Under the pieces are notes generated by a model. That model worked only from the letters and a program-made list of their open reading frames with translations, was not told the DNA's origin and made no database searches. The position numbers were made by a program, and so were the translations under genes. This document shows positions 22,307 to 32,470 of a DNA stretch of 64,000 bases, piece after piece (position 1 is the first letter of the stretch; every line of letters starts with the position of its first letter). The DNA comes from Amycolatopsis alba DSM 44262 (lineage in GTDB: Bacteria > Actinomycetota > Actinomycetes > Mycobacteriales > Pseudonocardiaceae). The DNA lies in assembly GCF_000384215.1 (NCBI RefSeq), contig NZ_KB913032.1, positions 2,009,021 to 2,073,020 on the forward strand. Reading direction: 5' to 3'.

Positions 22307-23089
22307 CTACTCCGCTTTCATCGCGACTTCGATTCCGTCCAGGAGAACGGTCAGCGAGAGCTCGAAGGCCTCCCGCGCCTCCTGTTCCAGGTAGGACACC
22401 GTCTCGTCCTCCATCCGGAACGCGTGCCCGGCCTCCATCCAGGTCAGCGTCGGGAACCGGTCGGCGAAGTCCGGCGAGACCTCGCGCAGATGCGCGGACC
22501 GCGCGTACCACCACTCGTCGCCGGACTGCCCTGTCACCTTCTCGGCCAGCCGCGTTTCCGACGCGGTCCTGGCGGGCTCGCGCACGCACGCGTACAGCGC
22601 GCTGACCAGCCGCCGCAGCACGACCGGGCGCAACCCGGTCCGGCGCAGGATCTTCACGAGCGCCTCCAGCACGACGTACTCGTTCGGCCCCAGCACCGGC
22701 CGGGCCTGCGAGATCTGCAGGACCCACGGATGCCGCAGGTAGAAGTCCCAGAGATCCTCCGCCCACTGCGTGACGTCGGCCCGCCAGCCGTCACCGTCGC
22801 GGGAAGCAGGCAACTCGGCGAGCGCCTTGTCGTACATGAGATCGAGCAGTTCGCTCTTGCTCGGGACATAGGTGTAGAGCGCCATGGCCGTCCGGCCGAG
22901 CCTGTCCCCGACGGCCCGCATCGAGAGGCCCGCCATCCCTTCGGCGTCCGCGATGGTGATGGCCGTTTCGACGATCAGCTCCACCGAAAGTCCCTGCTTG
23001 GGACCGGGACGCTCGACGTCCGGCGACTCCGTCCGCCACAGCAGCGCCATCGACCGCCGAGGGTCCCCTTGAGCCGCGTAGACGACCAC
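22307..23089 (-). CDS. TetR family regulator of the divergent resistance ATPase
   Basis: 260 residues from a GTG at 23089 with AAGGAG 8 nt upstream. The N-terminal helix-turn-helix (about 36-85) includes MRAVGDRLGRTAMALYTYVPSK (partial), and the C-terminal domain is of the TetR_C/ActII type found with antibiotic export genes. It is divergent from the UvrA-like gene, with operator dyads in the 79 bp gap. Repression relieved by a drug is the likely logic. Confidence 0.84.
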   Translation of the reverse strand: MVVYAAQGDPRRSMALLWRTESPDVERPGPKQGLSVELIVETAITIADAEGMAGLSMRAVGDRLGRTAMALYTYVPSKSELLDLMYDKALAELPASRDGDGWRADVTQWAEDLWDFYLRHPWVLQISQARPVLGPNEYVVLEALVKILRRTGLRPVVLRRLVSALYACVREPARTASETRLAEKVTGQSGDEWWYARSAHLREVSPDFADRFPTLTWMEAGHAFRMEDETVSYLEQEAREAFELSLTVLLDGIEVAMKAE

Positions 23090-23132
23090 TTGCCCAACTC
23101 CTTACAGCATAAACCAACCTCTGCTACCCTCA

Positions 23133-23147
23133 CTTTACAGGCTAAAG
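23133..23147. promoter_or_regulatory. TetR-type operator
   Basis: CTTTACAGGCTAAAG is a dyad with arms CTTTA/TAAAG. A similar sequence, CTTACAGCATAAA, lies at 23101-23113. Both are in the short gap between the TetR gene and the UvrA-like gene. Confidence 0.6.
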
Positions 23148-23168
23148 AGTTCCAACCAGGGGAGAGCC

Positions 23169-25430
<2,262 letters not shown>

Positions 25431-25504
25431 CGCGTCGGCGGGCGTCGCGGAGAGCCATGCGAAAGGTGTCGTGCTCGACCGCTCGCGTGCCCGCCTGCTC
25501 GGGT

Positions 25505-25557
25505 GTCGCGAAAGCCACTTTCGGGACGTCTGATGTCCCGAAAGTGGCTTTCGCGAC
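25505..25557. repeat. 23 bp-arm perfect palindrome
   Basis: Arms 25505-25527 and 25535-25557 are exact reverse complements around a 7 nt loop (GTCGCGAAAGCCACTTTC...). Essentially the same palindrome occurs at 55963-56015. It lies in the convergent gap 25431-25760 and could terminate both neighbouring genes. Confidence 0.8.
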
Positions 25558-25592
25558 GTCGGCGCACCAGAGCGAGCCCGGCCGGGACTTTC

Positions 25593-25785
25593 GCGTGACC
25601 AAGCGGACGACACACGTGATCAGACGGACGTCACTCGGCCACGGCCGAGTCCCTCCGCGTGTCGTCCGCCCAGTCACGCGTGTCGTCCATCTGATCACGT
25701 GTGTCGTCCCACCGGTCACGCGAAACCGCCCGACCGCAGGTACCTGAAACACGGTTGGCTCTAACCCGAATCGCCACTCACGACC
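25593..25785. repeat. composite inverted repeat with shared terminal sequence
   Basis: Arms starting at 25593 (GCGTGACC...GGACGACACACGTGATCAGA) and ending at 25721 pair over about 37 bp with few mismatches. A central ACTCGGCC/GGCCGAGT hairpin lies at 25633-25650. The segment 25741-25785, read on the minus strand, is TCGTGAGTGGCGATTCGGGTTAG onward in pieces, matching 34890-34939 and the ends of the 8078 and 63681 elements. It encodes the last residues (GVVSGDSG) and stop of the gene at 25761. Confidence 0.65.
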
Positions 25786-26633
25786 CCCGCGGACCGACGC
25801 CGAACCGCTTCACGGGCAGCCACCGCACCGACCAGCCCCAGCACCCCCAGCGCCAGCCCCGAGGTCACCATCTCCACCGGCGAGGCCGCCAGCGGCGAAA
25901 CCCCGGTCACCGACTCCACCCCCACCACCGCGGTCAGGACGGCGTAGGCGCCGATCGCCACCCACACCAGCCGCACGCGCCGCCGTTCCGTCCAGTCCGT
26001 GAACCGCAGCAGCCAGGCGAGCCCCGGCAGGATGAGGATCGCGTGCATCGCCACCGCGTGCAGCGGCTTCAGCGCGCCGGCCGTGGTGTACGCGACCTGC
26101 GGATTCCCGCTCCGCGCCTCGACGACGCCGCTCGCGATCATCGCCGCGCCCGCGCCCAGCGCCACCAGCAGCGCGACGAAGCCGAACCGCACCGCGAGCC
26201 GCATGCTGGCCGTCGTCTCCCCTTCGCCGCGCATCGCGGCCGCGGTGAACGAGACCGCCGTCAGGATGATGACGCCGCCGCCCGCCGCGAGTGTCGTCGA
26301 CACCGCGTTGTCGAAACCGGTCTCGAAGTTGAAGTGCGACGGCACCCCGCGCCAGGCCTGCATGCTCACCAGCGCCGTCTCGACGACACTCGCCCCGGTG
26401 AAAACGCCGAGCAGCGCGTTCCGCACGCGCGGCCGCACCGCGACGTACGACGTCGCCCAGGCGACGGTGGCCAGCGTCAGCCCGAACGACAAGCCGAAGG
26501 AGACCGCCTTCCGCATCGACAACGGCCCGGTCCACGACCCGCCGGACGCGATCAGCACGACCGCGTGCACGAGACCACTCAGAAACAGCAGCGCCCCGGT
26601 CACGTAGGCGACGCGTTCGATCGTCCGAATCAT
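25761..26633 (-). CDS. integral membrane protein of unknown function
   Basis: 290 residues with about eight hydrophobic segments, starting MIRTIERVAYVTGALLFLSG. No catalytic motif is recognised. Short conserved-looking stretches are WTGPLSMRKAVSFGLSFG, SHFNFETGFDN and KPLHAVAMHAILILPGLAW. The H-x-N/F and KPLHAVAMH elements hint at metal or quinone binding but no family can be named. The C-terminal GVVSGDSG and TAG stop are read from a dispersed terminal repeat, so the original end may be altered. Confidence 0.75.
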   Translation of the reverse strand: MIRTIERVAYVTGALLFLSGLVHAVVLIASGGSWTGPLSMRKAVSFGLSFGLTLATVAWATSYVAVRPRVRNALLGVFTGASVVETALVSMQAWRGVPSHFNFETGFDNAVSTTLAAGGGVIILTAVSFTAAAMRGEGETTASMRLAVRFGFVALLVALGAGAAMIASGVVEARSGNPQVAYTTAGALKPLHAVAMHAILILPGLAWLLRFTDWTERRRVRLVWVAIGAYAVLTAVVGVESVTGVSPLAASPVEMVTSGLALGVLGLVGAVAAREAVRRRSAGVVSGDSG

Positions 26634-26770
26634 GCTTTCGAGTGTCTTCCGGGACGCCGCGAAAAGCGTCGGCCGTGAAGCGACACCTCGGCTACGTCCG
26701 CCTGCGTACCTGAGAGCCCCTCAGCGAAGACGGCGGTAGAGACCGATGGTCTGTTAGTCTGGCCGCCATC

Positions 26771-27904
26771 ATGCCTCGCATCCTTGCCCGTGTCGCCGCC
26801 TTGATCGCCGTTCTCGCCCTCCTGTTCGGAGTGCCGTGGTGGACAATCGTCGGCGCACCCGAACTCCCGGCCGCGCTCGAAGTCCTCGGCACGATCGTGT
26901 TCGCCGCCGCGGTGATCGTCGTGCCCGCGTGCATGATCCTTGGGCACGGCCTGTGGCAGCGCGACCTCGCCGCGAAGGTCGGCGACCTCTCCCTCGGGCT
27001 GATCTGGCTGCTGTTCTCGTTGTCTGTGCTCGGAAACGTGCTGCGGCTCGTGCTCGCACTGTCCGGAGTGGACAGCGCGGCGGGGATCGCATCCGGCGTC
27101 GTCCTGGTGGCTTTCGTCGCACTGGCGGCGTACGGGATGGCCGAAGCCCGGCGCGTGCCGAGGCTCAAGGAGCTCGACGTGGTGATCCCCCGTCTCGGCG
27201 CCGGACTCGACGGTCTCCGTTTCGCGATCATCACCGACACCCACTTCGGCCCGCTGAACCGGACGACGTGGTCGGAGAAGGTCGTCGAGGTGGTGAACGA
27301 GCTCGACGCCGACGTCGTGGCCCACGCGGGCGACCTCGCCGACGGTTCCGTCGCCAAGCGCGCACAGCAGGTCGCGCCGCTCGGGAAGGTGCGCGCGAAA
27401 CTCGGCAAGTTCTACATCACCGGCAACCACGAGTACTTCGGCGAGGCGCAGGCCTGGCTCGACCACATGCGCGACCTCGGCTGGGAACCGCTGCACAACC
27501 GGCATCTGCCGGTCTCCCGCGGCGGGGACACGCTCGTCTTCGCCGGGATCGACGACCCGACCGGCGCCGCCTCCGGCCTGCCAGGCCACGGCCCCGACCT
27601 CCCCGCCGCGCTCGACGGCGTCGCCGCGAGCACCCCGGTCGTCCTGCTCGCCCACCAGCCGAAGCAGGTCAAGCAGGCCGCCGAGGCGGGCATCGACCTC
27701 CAGATCTCCGGGCACACCCACGGTGGCCAGATCTGGCCGTTCCATCTCCTGGTCCGGCTCGACCAGCCCGTCCTGGCCGGGCTTTCGCGCCACGGCGAGC
27801 GCACGCAGCTCTACACGAGCCGCGGCACCGGCTTCTGGGGACCGCCGCTGCGCGTCTTCGCACCGAGCGAGATCACCCTCCTGACCTTGCGAAACGGCAA
27901 GTAG
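26771..27904 (+). CDS. membrane metallophosphoesterase (YkuE-like)
   Basis: 377 residues: four membrane helices in the first 125 residues, then a calcineurin-like phosphoesterase domain. The metal ligands are visible as D156-x-H158 (TDTHFG), GD at 187-188 (AGDLADG), GNHE at 218-221, HQP, and GHTHGGQ near the end. The domain should lie outside the membrane face. YkuE-type members hydrolyse lipid-linked phosphates such as UDP-diacylglucosamine-like compounds or are of unknown target. Start ATG 26771. No operon partner. Confidence 0.85.
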   Translation: MPRILARVAALIAVLALLFGVPWWTIVGAPELPAALEVLGTIVFAAAVIVVPACMILGHGLWQRDLAAKVGDLSLGLIWLLFSLSVLGNVLRLVLALSGVDSAAGIASGVVLVAFVALAAYGMAEARRVPRLKELDVVIPRLGAGLDGLRFAIITDTHFGPLNRTTWSEKVVEVVNELDADVVAHAGDLADGSVAKRAQQVAPLGKVRAKLGKFYITGNHEYFGEAQAWLDHMRDLGWEPLHNRHLPVSRGGDTLVFAGIDDPTGAASGLPGHGPDLPAALDGVAASTPVVLLAHQPKQVKQAAEAGIDLQISGHTHGGQIWPFHLLVRLDQPVLAGLSRHGERTQLYTSRGTGFWGPPLRVFAPSEITLLTLRNGK

Positions 27905-27962
27905 TCGACTGACCGCGACGCCCTCCGGCGTCGCCTCACGCACACCGACAACTTTTTTTGTC

Positions 27963-27990
27963 TTGACAACTGGAGCTTTCGGAGCGAAAG
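27963..27990 (+). promoter_or_regulatory. promoter region with CTTTCG dyad
   Basis: TTGACA at 27963-27968 is a consensus -35. The dyad CTTTCG-GAG-CGAAAG (27976-27990) sits where the -10 region begins, and CGCTCCGAAAGG repeats the half site near 28008. This looks like a repressor-controlled promoter for the 28028-30037 gene set. Confidence 0.55.
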
Positions 27991-28027
27991 TAGTGCCCGA
28001 CGAACCCCGCTCCGAAAGGCCGAGACG

Positions 28028-28675
28028 ATGACCATCGCTGCCACCCGAACCACCACCACCGCCGTCCCGGCCCGCGCCCTGCTCGCCTGCGGCGCGGTCT
28101 CGGGCCCGCTGTACTTCCTGACCTCGCTCACGCAGGCCGCCGTCCGCGACGGTTTCGACGTGACGAAGCACCCGGCGAGCATGCTGAGCAACGGCGACGC
28201 CGGCTGGATCCAGGTGACGAACTTCCTGGTCACCGGCGTCCTGATGATCGCGGGCGCGATCGGCTTGAGCCGGACGCTCGAGCCGGGCAGAGGCAGCACG
28301 TGGGGACCACGGCTGCTGGGCGCCTTCGGTGTCAGCCTGCTCTTCGCCGCCGTCTTCAAGGCCGATCCGGGTAACGGCTTTCCCGTCGGCGCCGGCCCGG
28401 CCACCATCAGCACCGCGGGCGTCCTGCACATGGCCGCCGGTTCGGTCGGCTTCCTCTCGCTGATCGTCGCGACCTTCGTGTTCGCGAGCCGCTTCTCCCG
28501 TGAGGGCCACCGCGGCTGGGCCGTCTACTCCCGCGCCACCGGCATCGCGTTCTTCGCTTCCTTCGCCGGGATCAGCTCCGGCAACGCGAACGCCGTCGTG
28601 ATGCTCGCCTTCTGGGCCACCGTGATGCTGGCCTGGGGCTGGGTCACCGCCGTCATCCTCCGCGCTTCCCGCTAG
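28028..28675 (+). CDS. DUF998 family membrane protein
   Basis: 215 residues with six hydrophobic segments. The DUF998 signature is seen in LLACGAVSGPLYFLTSLTQA, HPASMLSNGDAGWIQ and FKADPGNGFPVG. Function unknown; such proteins often stand beside TetR genes or hydrolases in actinomycetes. ATG 28028 follows GGCCGAGACG. The next gene begins 23 nt later, so DUF998, hydrolase and macrodomain genes probably form one transcript behind the promoter at 27963. Confidence 0.82.
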   Translation: MTIAATRTTTTAVPARALLACGAVSGPLYFLTSLTQAAVRDGFDVTKHPASMLSNGDAGWIQVTNFLVTGVLMIAGAIGLSRTLEPGRGSTWGPRLLGAFGVSLLFAAVFKADPGNGFPVGAGPATISTAGVLHMAAGSVGFLSLIVATFVFASRFSREGHRGWAVYSRATGIAFFASFAGISSGNANAVVMLAFWATVMLAWGWVTAVILRASR

Positions 28676-28698
28676 ACAACCCTAGGAGAATCTCCGCC

Positions 28699-29496
28699 AT
28701 GAGCACCGTGACCTCGCAAGACGGCACCAGCATCGCCTACACCCGCACCGGCTCCGGCCCCGCCGTCATCCTGGTCGACGGCGCGATGTGCCACCGCGAG
28801 TTCGGCCCGGCGACGCCGCTGGCCGCCGAACTGGCCCCGCATTTCACCGTCTACACCTACGACCGCCGCGGTCGCGGCGAAAGCGGCGACACCGAGCCGT
28901 TCTCCGTCGCCCGCGAAGTCGAGGACATCGCGGCACTGATCAAGGAAGCCGGCGGGACAGCCCACGTCTACGGGATCTCGTCCGGCGCCGCGCTCGCCCT
29001 CGAAGCCGCGAAAGCCGGGCTGCCGATCACGAAACTGGCGGTCTACGAGTTCCCGCTGGTCGTCGACGACACCCGCCCGCCGGTGCCTGCCGACTACCCC
29101 GAACGGCTGGAAAAGGCCATCGCCACCGGGAAGCCCGGCACCGCGATCAAGACCTTCATGCGCGAAGGCGTCCGTGTCCCGGCGCCGGTCGTGTTCATGA
29201 TGCCGTTCACGCCCGCCTGGCCGAAGCTGAAGAAGGTCGCGCCGACCCTGCGCTACGACGCGGCGCTGTTCGACGGTCTGCACGACGGCACCCCGCTCCC
29301 CGAAGGGCGCTGGGCGGGCGTTTCCGTGCCGACGCTGGTGATGGACGGCGGCAAGAGCCCCGCGTGGATCCGCAACGGTGTCGCCGCGCTGGCGAAGGCT
29401 GTCCCCGGCGCCGAGCACCGGACAATCGAGGGCCAGACGCATATGCTCAAGCCGAAGGCGGTGGCCCCGGTACTGATCGAGTACTTCAACGGCTGA
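28699..29496 (+). CDS. alpha/beta hydrolase
   Basis: 265 residues. The nucleophile elbow is GISSG with S94, the catalytic His is in EGQTHML and an Asp is in VMDGGKSP. The usual HG oxyanion dipeptide is replaced by VDGAMCHR at 26-33, typical of a subfamily of actinobacterial hydrolases. There is no signal peptide. It is the middle gene of a DUF998-hydrolase-macrodomain run (23 nt and 13 nt gaps). Substrate unknown. Confidence 0.83.
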   Translation: MSTVTSQDGTSIAYTRTGSGPAVILVDGAMCHREFGPATPLAAELAPHFTVYTYDRRGRGESGDTEPFSVAREVEDIAALIKEAGGTAHVYGISSGAALALEAAKAGLPITKLAVYEFPLVVDDTRPPVPADYPERLEKAIATGKPGTAIKTFMREGVRVPAPVVFMMPFTPAWPKLKKVAPTLRYDAALFDGLHDGTPLPEGRWAGVSVPTLVMDGGKSPAWIRNGVAALAKAVPGAEHRTIEGQTHMLKPKAVAPVLIEYFNG

Positions 29497-29509
29497 CGGA
29501 GCGATCACG

Positions 29510-30037
29510 ATGATCGAACTTGTCGAAGGCGATATCACCGAACAGCAGGTCGACGTCGTGGTCAACGCCGCGAACTCGTCACTGCTCGGCGGCGGCGGGG
29601 TGGACGGCGCGATCCACCGCCGCGGCGGACCGGACATCCTCACCGAATGCCGGGCCCTGCGCGCGGGGCACTACGGCAAGGGACTGAAGACCGGAGAGGC
29701 GGTCGCCACCACGGCGGGCCGCCTTCCGGCGCGCTGGGTGGTGCACACCGTCGGGCCGGTGTGGTCCGACTCCGAAGACCGGTCCGCGCTGCTCGCCAAC
29801 TGCCACCGGAACTCGCTGCACGTGGCCGCCGACCTCGGCGCCCGCACCGTGGCGTTCCCCGCGATCTCGACCGGGATCTACCGGTGGCCGGTCGAATCCG
29901 CCGCGGAGATCGCCCTCGAAACCGTGCTCAGCACGCTTTCGGCCGGATCGTGTTCGGTGGAACTGGTGCGGTTCGTGCTGTTCGAGACGGCCGCCTACGA
30001 CATTTTCCGGGACCAGGCGGACGCGCTCGGCGTGTAG
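29510..30037 (+). CDS. macrodomain O-acetyl-ADP-ribose deacetylase-like protein
   Basis: 175 residues of the YmdB/MacroD type: VEGDITEQQVDVVVNAANSSLLGGGGVDGAIH (partial), GEAVATTAG, HTVGPVW and AFPAISTGIYRWP. The Asn-Ala-Ala-Asn and GGGGVDGAI loops form the ADP-ribose pocket. These enzymes remove acetyl-ADP-ribose or reverse ADP-ribosylation. The TAG stop (30035-30037) is the first triplet of a large palindrome that ends with the mirror-image TAG of the convergent gene. Confidence 0.9.
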   Translation: MIELVEGDITEQQVDVVVNAANSSLLGGGGVDGAIHRRGGPDILTECRALRAGHYGKGLKTGEAVATTAGRLPARWVVHTVGPVWSDSEDRSALLANCHRNSLHVAADLGARTVAFPAISTGIYRWPVESAAEIALETVLSTLSAGSCSVELVRFVLFETAAYDIFRDQADALGV

Positions 30038-30173
30038 CCACACCGAACTCGCGTGATCAGAAACGTGACTCGCGTGCTTGAAGACGTGACTCGCGTGATC
30101 AGAGGCGGAACTCATGAGTTCCGCCTCTGATCACGTGAGTTCCGCCTCCAAGCACGCGAGTTCGGTGTGGCTA
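30035..30173. repeat. giant cruciform bounded by two stop codons
   Basis: The whole convergent gap is one palindrome. Outer arms 30036-30055 (AGCCACACCGAACTCGCGTG) and 30153-30172 are perfect; inner arms 30094-30114 and 30115-30135 are perfect with no loop. The first and last triplets are the TAG stops of the macrodomain gene and the opposite beta-propeller gene. Between them lie tandem units of the form GCGTG + ATCAGA or CTTGRA + GGCGGAACTC or ACGTGACTC, with one extra unit on the left side. The family recurs at 47451-47536. Confidence 0.8.
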
Positions 30174-31154
30174 CACGCCTGCCGGCGAGGAGCCCCGCTG
30201 GACCAGCTCCCGCGCCGTCCCGCTCCCGTCTGCGGGAACAGCCCAGATCCCCGACTCCAGCCCGTAGGCCACGGTCCGGTCGTCGAGCCAGGCCGCCTGG
30301 TCGTCCACGCTCCGCGTCTCTGCCAGCATGGTCTCCCGCCCGGAAGCCAGGTCGAGGACGGCCAGCCGCCAAGGCGCCGCGACGTCGGCGGAGACGCGTT
30401 TCTTGAAGGCGACCCGTTTCCCGTCCGGCGAGAGCGACGGGCATTCGACGTTCTCGCGGATCATCCTCGCGACGAGCTTCTCGTAGTCCGCCTCGACGAG
30501 GTAGGTCTTCCCCTTCGTCCCCACGGTCGCGTAGAACTTCTTGCCGTCGGCGGCGAAGGTGATCCCCCAGTAGTTCACGTCGGACGAGTAGTACGGCTTG
30601 CCGTCGAGCAGGAGGGTCATCTCCTCGATGCTCTTCGTCAGTTTCCCGGTCGACAGGTTGAAGATGCCGGCCCTGGTCGAAAACCCGGTCTCCGCGTAGG
30701 AATCCCCGTTGACGAACAAGGTCCAGTAGGCGAGCTTGCCGTCCGGCGAGACCCGGCCGCGGCTGGGTGTGCCGGGCAGTTCGATCCGGCGGATCTCGGT
30801 GAGGTCCTTGTCCAGCACGATGACGTCGGTCATCGGCGGCAGCACCCCCGGCTGCGCGGCCAGGCACAGCGCGGTCCCCGCCGAAGCGGCGAACCGGTCG
30901 CAACTGAGACCGGACACTTTCCGGGTTTCGCCGGGACGATCGGCCGGGACGGTGGCCAGATGCCCGAAGTCGGGGCCTTCGGCGGTGTTGCGGAACAGCA
31001 GCTGTCCCTTCGCCTGCACCGAAACCGGCTGCCCGGTCACGACGGCGACGGCGTTGACCTCCGGCCCGCGGTCCCGCGAGTAGAGACCGTAGCCGACGGC
31101 CGCCGCGATCAGGACGACGACGGCCGCCACCACGCCCAGGATCCGCGCCCTCAT
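30171..31154 (-). CDS. membrane-anchored TolB/PD40-like beta-propeller protein
   Basis: 327 residues from the ATG at 31154. An N-terminal membrane helix (about 4-25) anchors an exported domain with repeated beta-propeller blades, recognisable as SPDGKLAYWTL, AADGKKFYATV, SPDGKRVAFKK and DLASGRETMLA. PD40/WD40-like propellers usually bind proteins or peptides; no enzyme motif is seen. It is coupled to the upstream MFS gene by an ATGA overlap. The stop codon lies in the palindrome 30035-30173. Confidence 0.82.
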   Translation of the reverse strand: MRARILGVVAAVVVLIAAAVGYGLYSRDRGPEVNAVAVVTGQPVSVQAKGQLLFRNTAEGPDFGHLATVPADRPGETRKVSGLSCDRFAASAGTALCLAAQPGVLPPMTDVIVLDKDLTEIRRIELPGTPSRGRVSPDGKLAYWTLFVNGDSYAETGFSTRAGIFNLSTGKLTKSIEEMTLLLDGKPYYSSDVNYWGITFAADGKKFYATVGTKGKTYLVEADYEKLVARMIRENVECPSLSPDGKRVAFKKRVSADVAAPWRLAVLDLASGRETMLAETRSVDDQAAWLDDRTVAYGLESGIWAVPADGSGTARELVQRGSSPAGV

Positions 31155-32395
31155 GCGTAAGTCCGCAAAGGACGGAGGACGGCGGCCGCGGCGATCACGA
31201 CGGCCAGCGCGCCCGCGGCGACCAGGACGGCTGCGTGCAGGTCCCACGTGGTCCACGCGAGTCCGAAAAGGACGGACGCGAGCATCCGCGTCGTCGCCTG
31301 CCCGGTCTGCACCAGTGCCAGTCCGCTCGCCCGCTGGTGCTCGGGCAGCAGCGGCCCGGCGGCGGCCATCAGGACACCGTCGGTGGCGGCGTAGAAGACA
31401 CCGTGCAGCACCAGCGCCAGCACCGCGAGGATGCCGCCGTCCACCGGGCCGAGCAGCGCCAGCAGCGCGACGACCAGCGCGACGTGCCCGCCGAGGAACA
31501 CCTTCCAGCGGCCGATCCGGTCGGAAAGCCTGCCGAACGGGACGGCGAGCAGCAGATAGACACCGGCGGTTCCCAGTGGCAGCAAGGGGAAGAAGACCGC
31601 GCCGAGGTCCCAGCGGCGCTGCAAAACCAGATAGAGGAACGAATCGCTGAGGGTGACCAAGCCCAGCAGGGCCGCCCAGACGCAGATCCGGCGGAACGGC
31701 GCCTGGCGGATCAATCCGGCGGTCTCCCGCAGCGAGACCTTGGGCCGGTCGGCCTTGGACTTCGGCTGGTGGTCCTTGACCAGCACCAGCAGGATGATCA
31801 CGCCGATCGCGGCGACGCAGAAGCTCGTGAAGAAGACCGAGTCGTAGCTGCCGAGGCTGAGCCACAGGACGGCCATGGCGACCAGAGGGCCGAGGAACGC
31901 GCCGAAGGTGTCCATCGCGCGGTGCACGCCGAACGCGCGGCCGAGGTGTTCGGGGTCGCTGCTCAAGGTGATCAGCGCGTCCCGCGGCGCGGTCCGGACC
32001 CCCTTGCCGGTGCGGTCGGCCGCCAGGACGGCGCCGATCGCGACGGTGGACGAACCCGCCAGCATCAGGCCGATCTTGCCCAGTGCCGAGAGCCCGTAAC
32101 CGAAGCAGGCGACGGCTTTGAGCCGCTGCCACCGGTCCGCGAGATGCCCGCCGACGAGCCGGACGACGGCGGTGACACCGGAGTAGAGGCCGTCGAGCAC
32201 GCCGAACTGCAGCGGGCTCAGGCCGAGACCGAGGACGAGGTAAAGCGGGAGGACCGCGGTCACCATCTCCGACGAGATGTCGGTGACCAGGCTGACCAGG
32301 CCGAGCGCGACGACGTTCCCGGTGACGGCCCGTTTCACGCCGCTCTTCGGGACTTCCGCCGCGGTGTCCGCTCCCCTACTGGTAGCGATGTACAT
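31151..32395 (-). CDS. MFS transporter
   Basis: 414 residues and about 12 membrane helices. Family motifs are present: GGHLADRWQRLKA (motif A) after TM2, DRTGKGVRTAPRDALI and PFGRLSDRIGRWK in the second half. It resembles DHA-type exporters of unknown substrate (the RTAPRDALI motif is typical of a group in actinobacteria). AGGAGG sits 6 nt before ATG 32395. It is followed by the propeller gene with a 4 nt overlap, suggesting the propeller protein assists transport. Confidence 0.85.
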   Translation of the reverse strand: MYIATSRGADTAAEVPKSGVKRAVTGNVVALGLVSLVTDISSEMVTAVLPLYLVLGLGLSPLQFGVLDGLYSGVTAVVRLVGGHLADRWQRLKAVACFGYGLSALGKIGLMLAGSSTVAIGAVLAADRTGKGVRTAPRDALITLSSDPEHLGRAFGVHRAMDTFGAFLGPLVAMAVLWLSLGSYDSVFFTSFCVAAIGVIILLVLVKDHQPKSKADRPKVSLRETAGLIRQAPFRRICVWAALLGLVTLSDSFLYLVLQRRWDLGAVFFPLLPLGTAGVYLLLAVPFGRLSDRIGRWKVFLGGHVALVVALLALLGPVDGGILAVLALVLHGVFYAATDGVLMAAAGPLLPEHQRASGLALVQTGQATTRMLASVLFGLAWTTWDLHAAVLVAAGALAVVIAAAAVLRPLRTYA

Positions 32396-32419
32396 GGGAG
32401 ACCTCCTGCGCCGTGAGGA

Positions 32420-32458
32420 GGTGCCGGGTCGCGGTGCACACGGCCGCGACCCGGCACC
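32420..32458. terminator. hairpin terminator after secreted phosphoesterase gene
   Basis: Perfect 15 bp stem: GGTGCCGGGTCGCGG (32420-32434) pairs with 32444-32458 around a 9 nt loop. It lies downstream of the minus-strand gene 32471-34060 and just upstream of the MFS ribosome site. Confidence 0.85.
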
Positions 32459-32470
32459 TGATCGCGAGGA

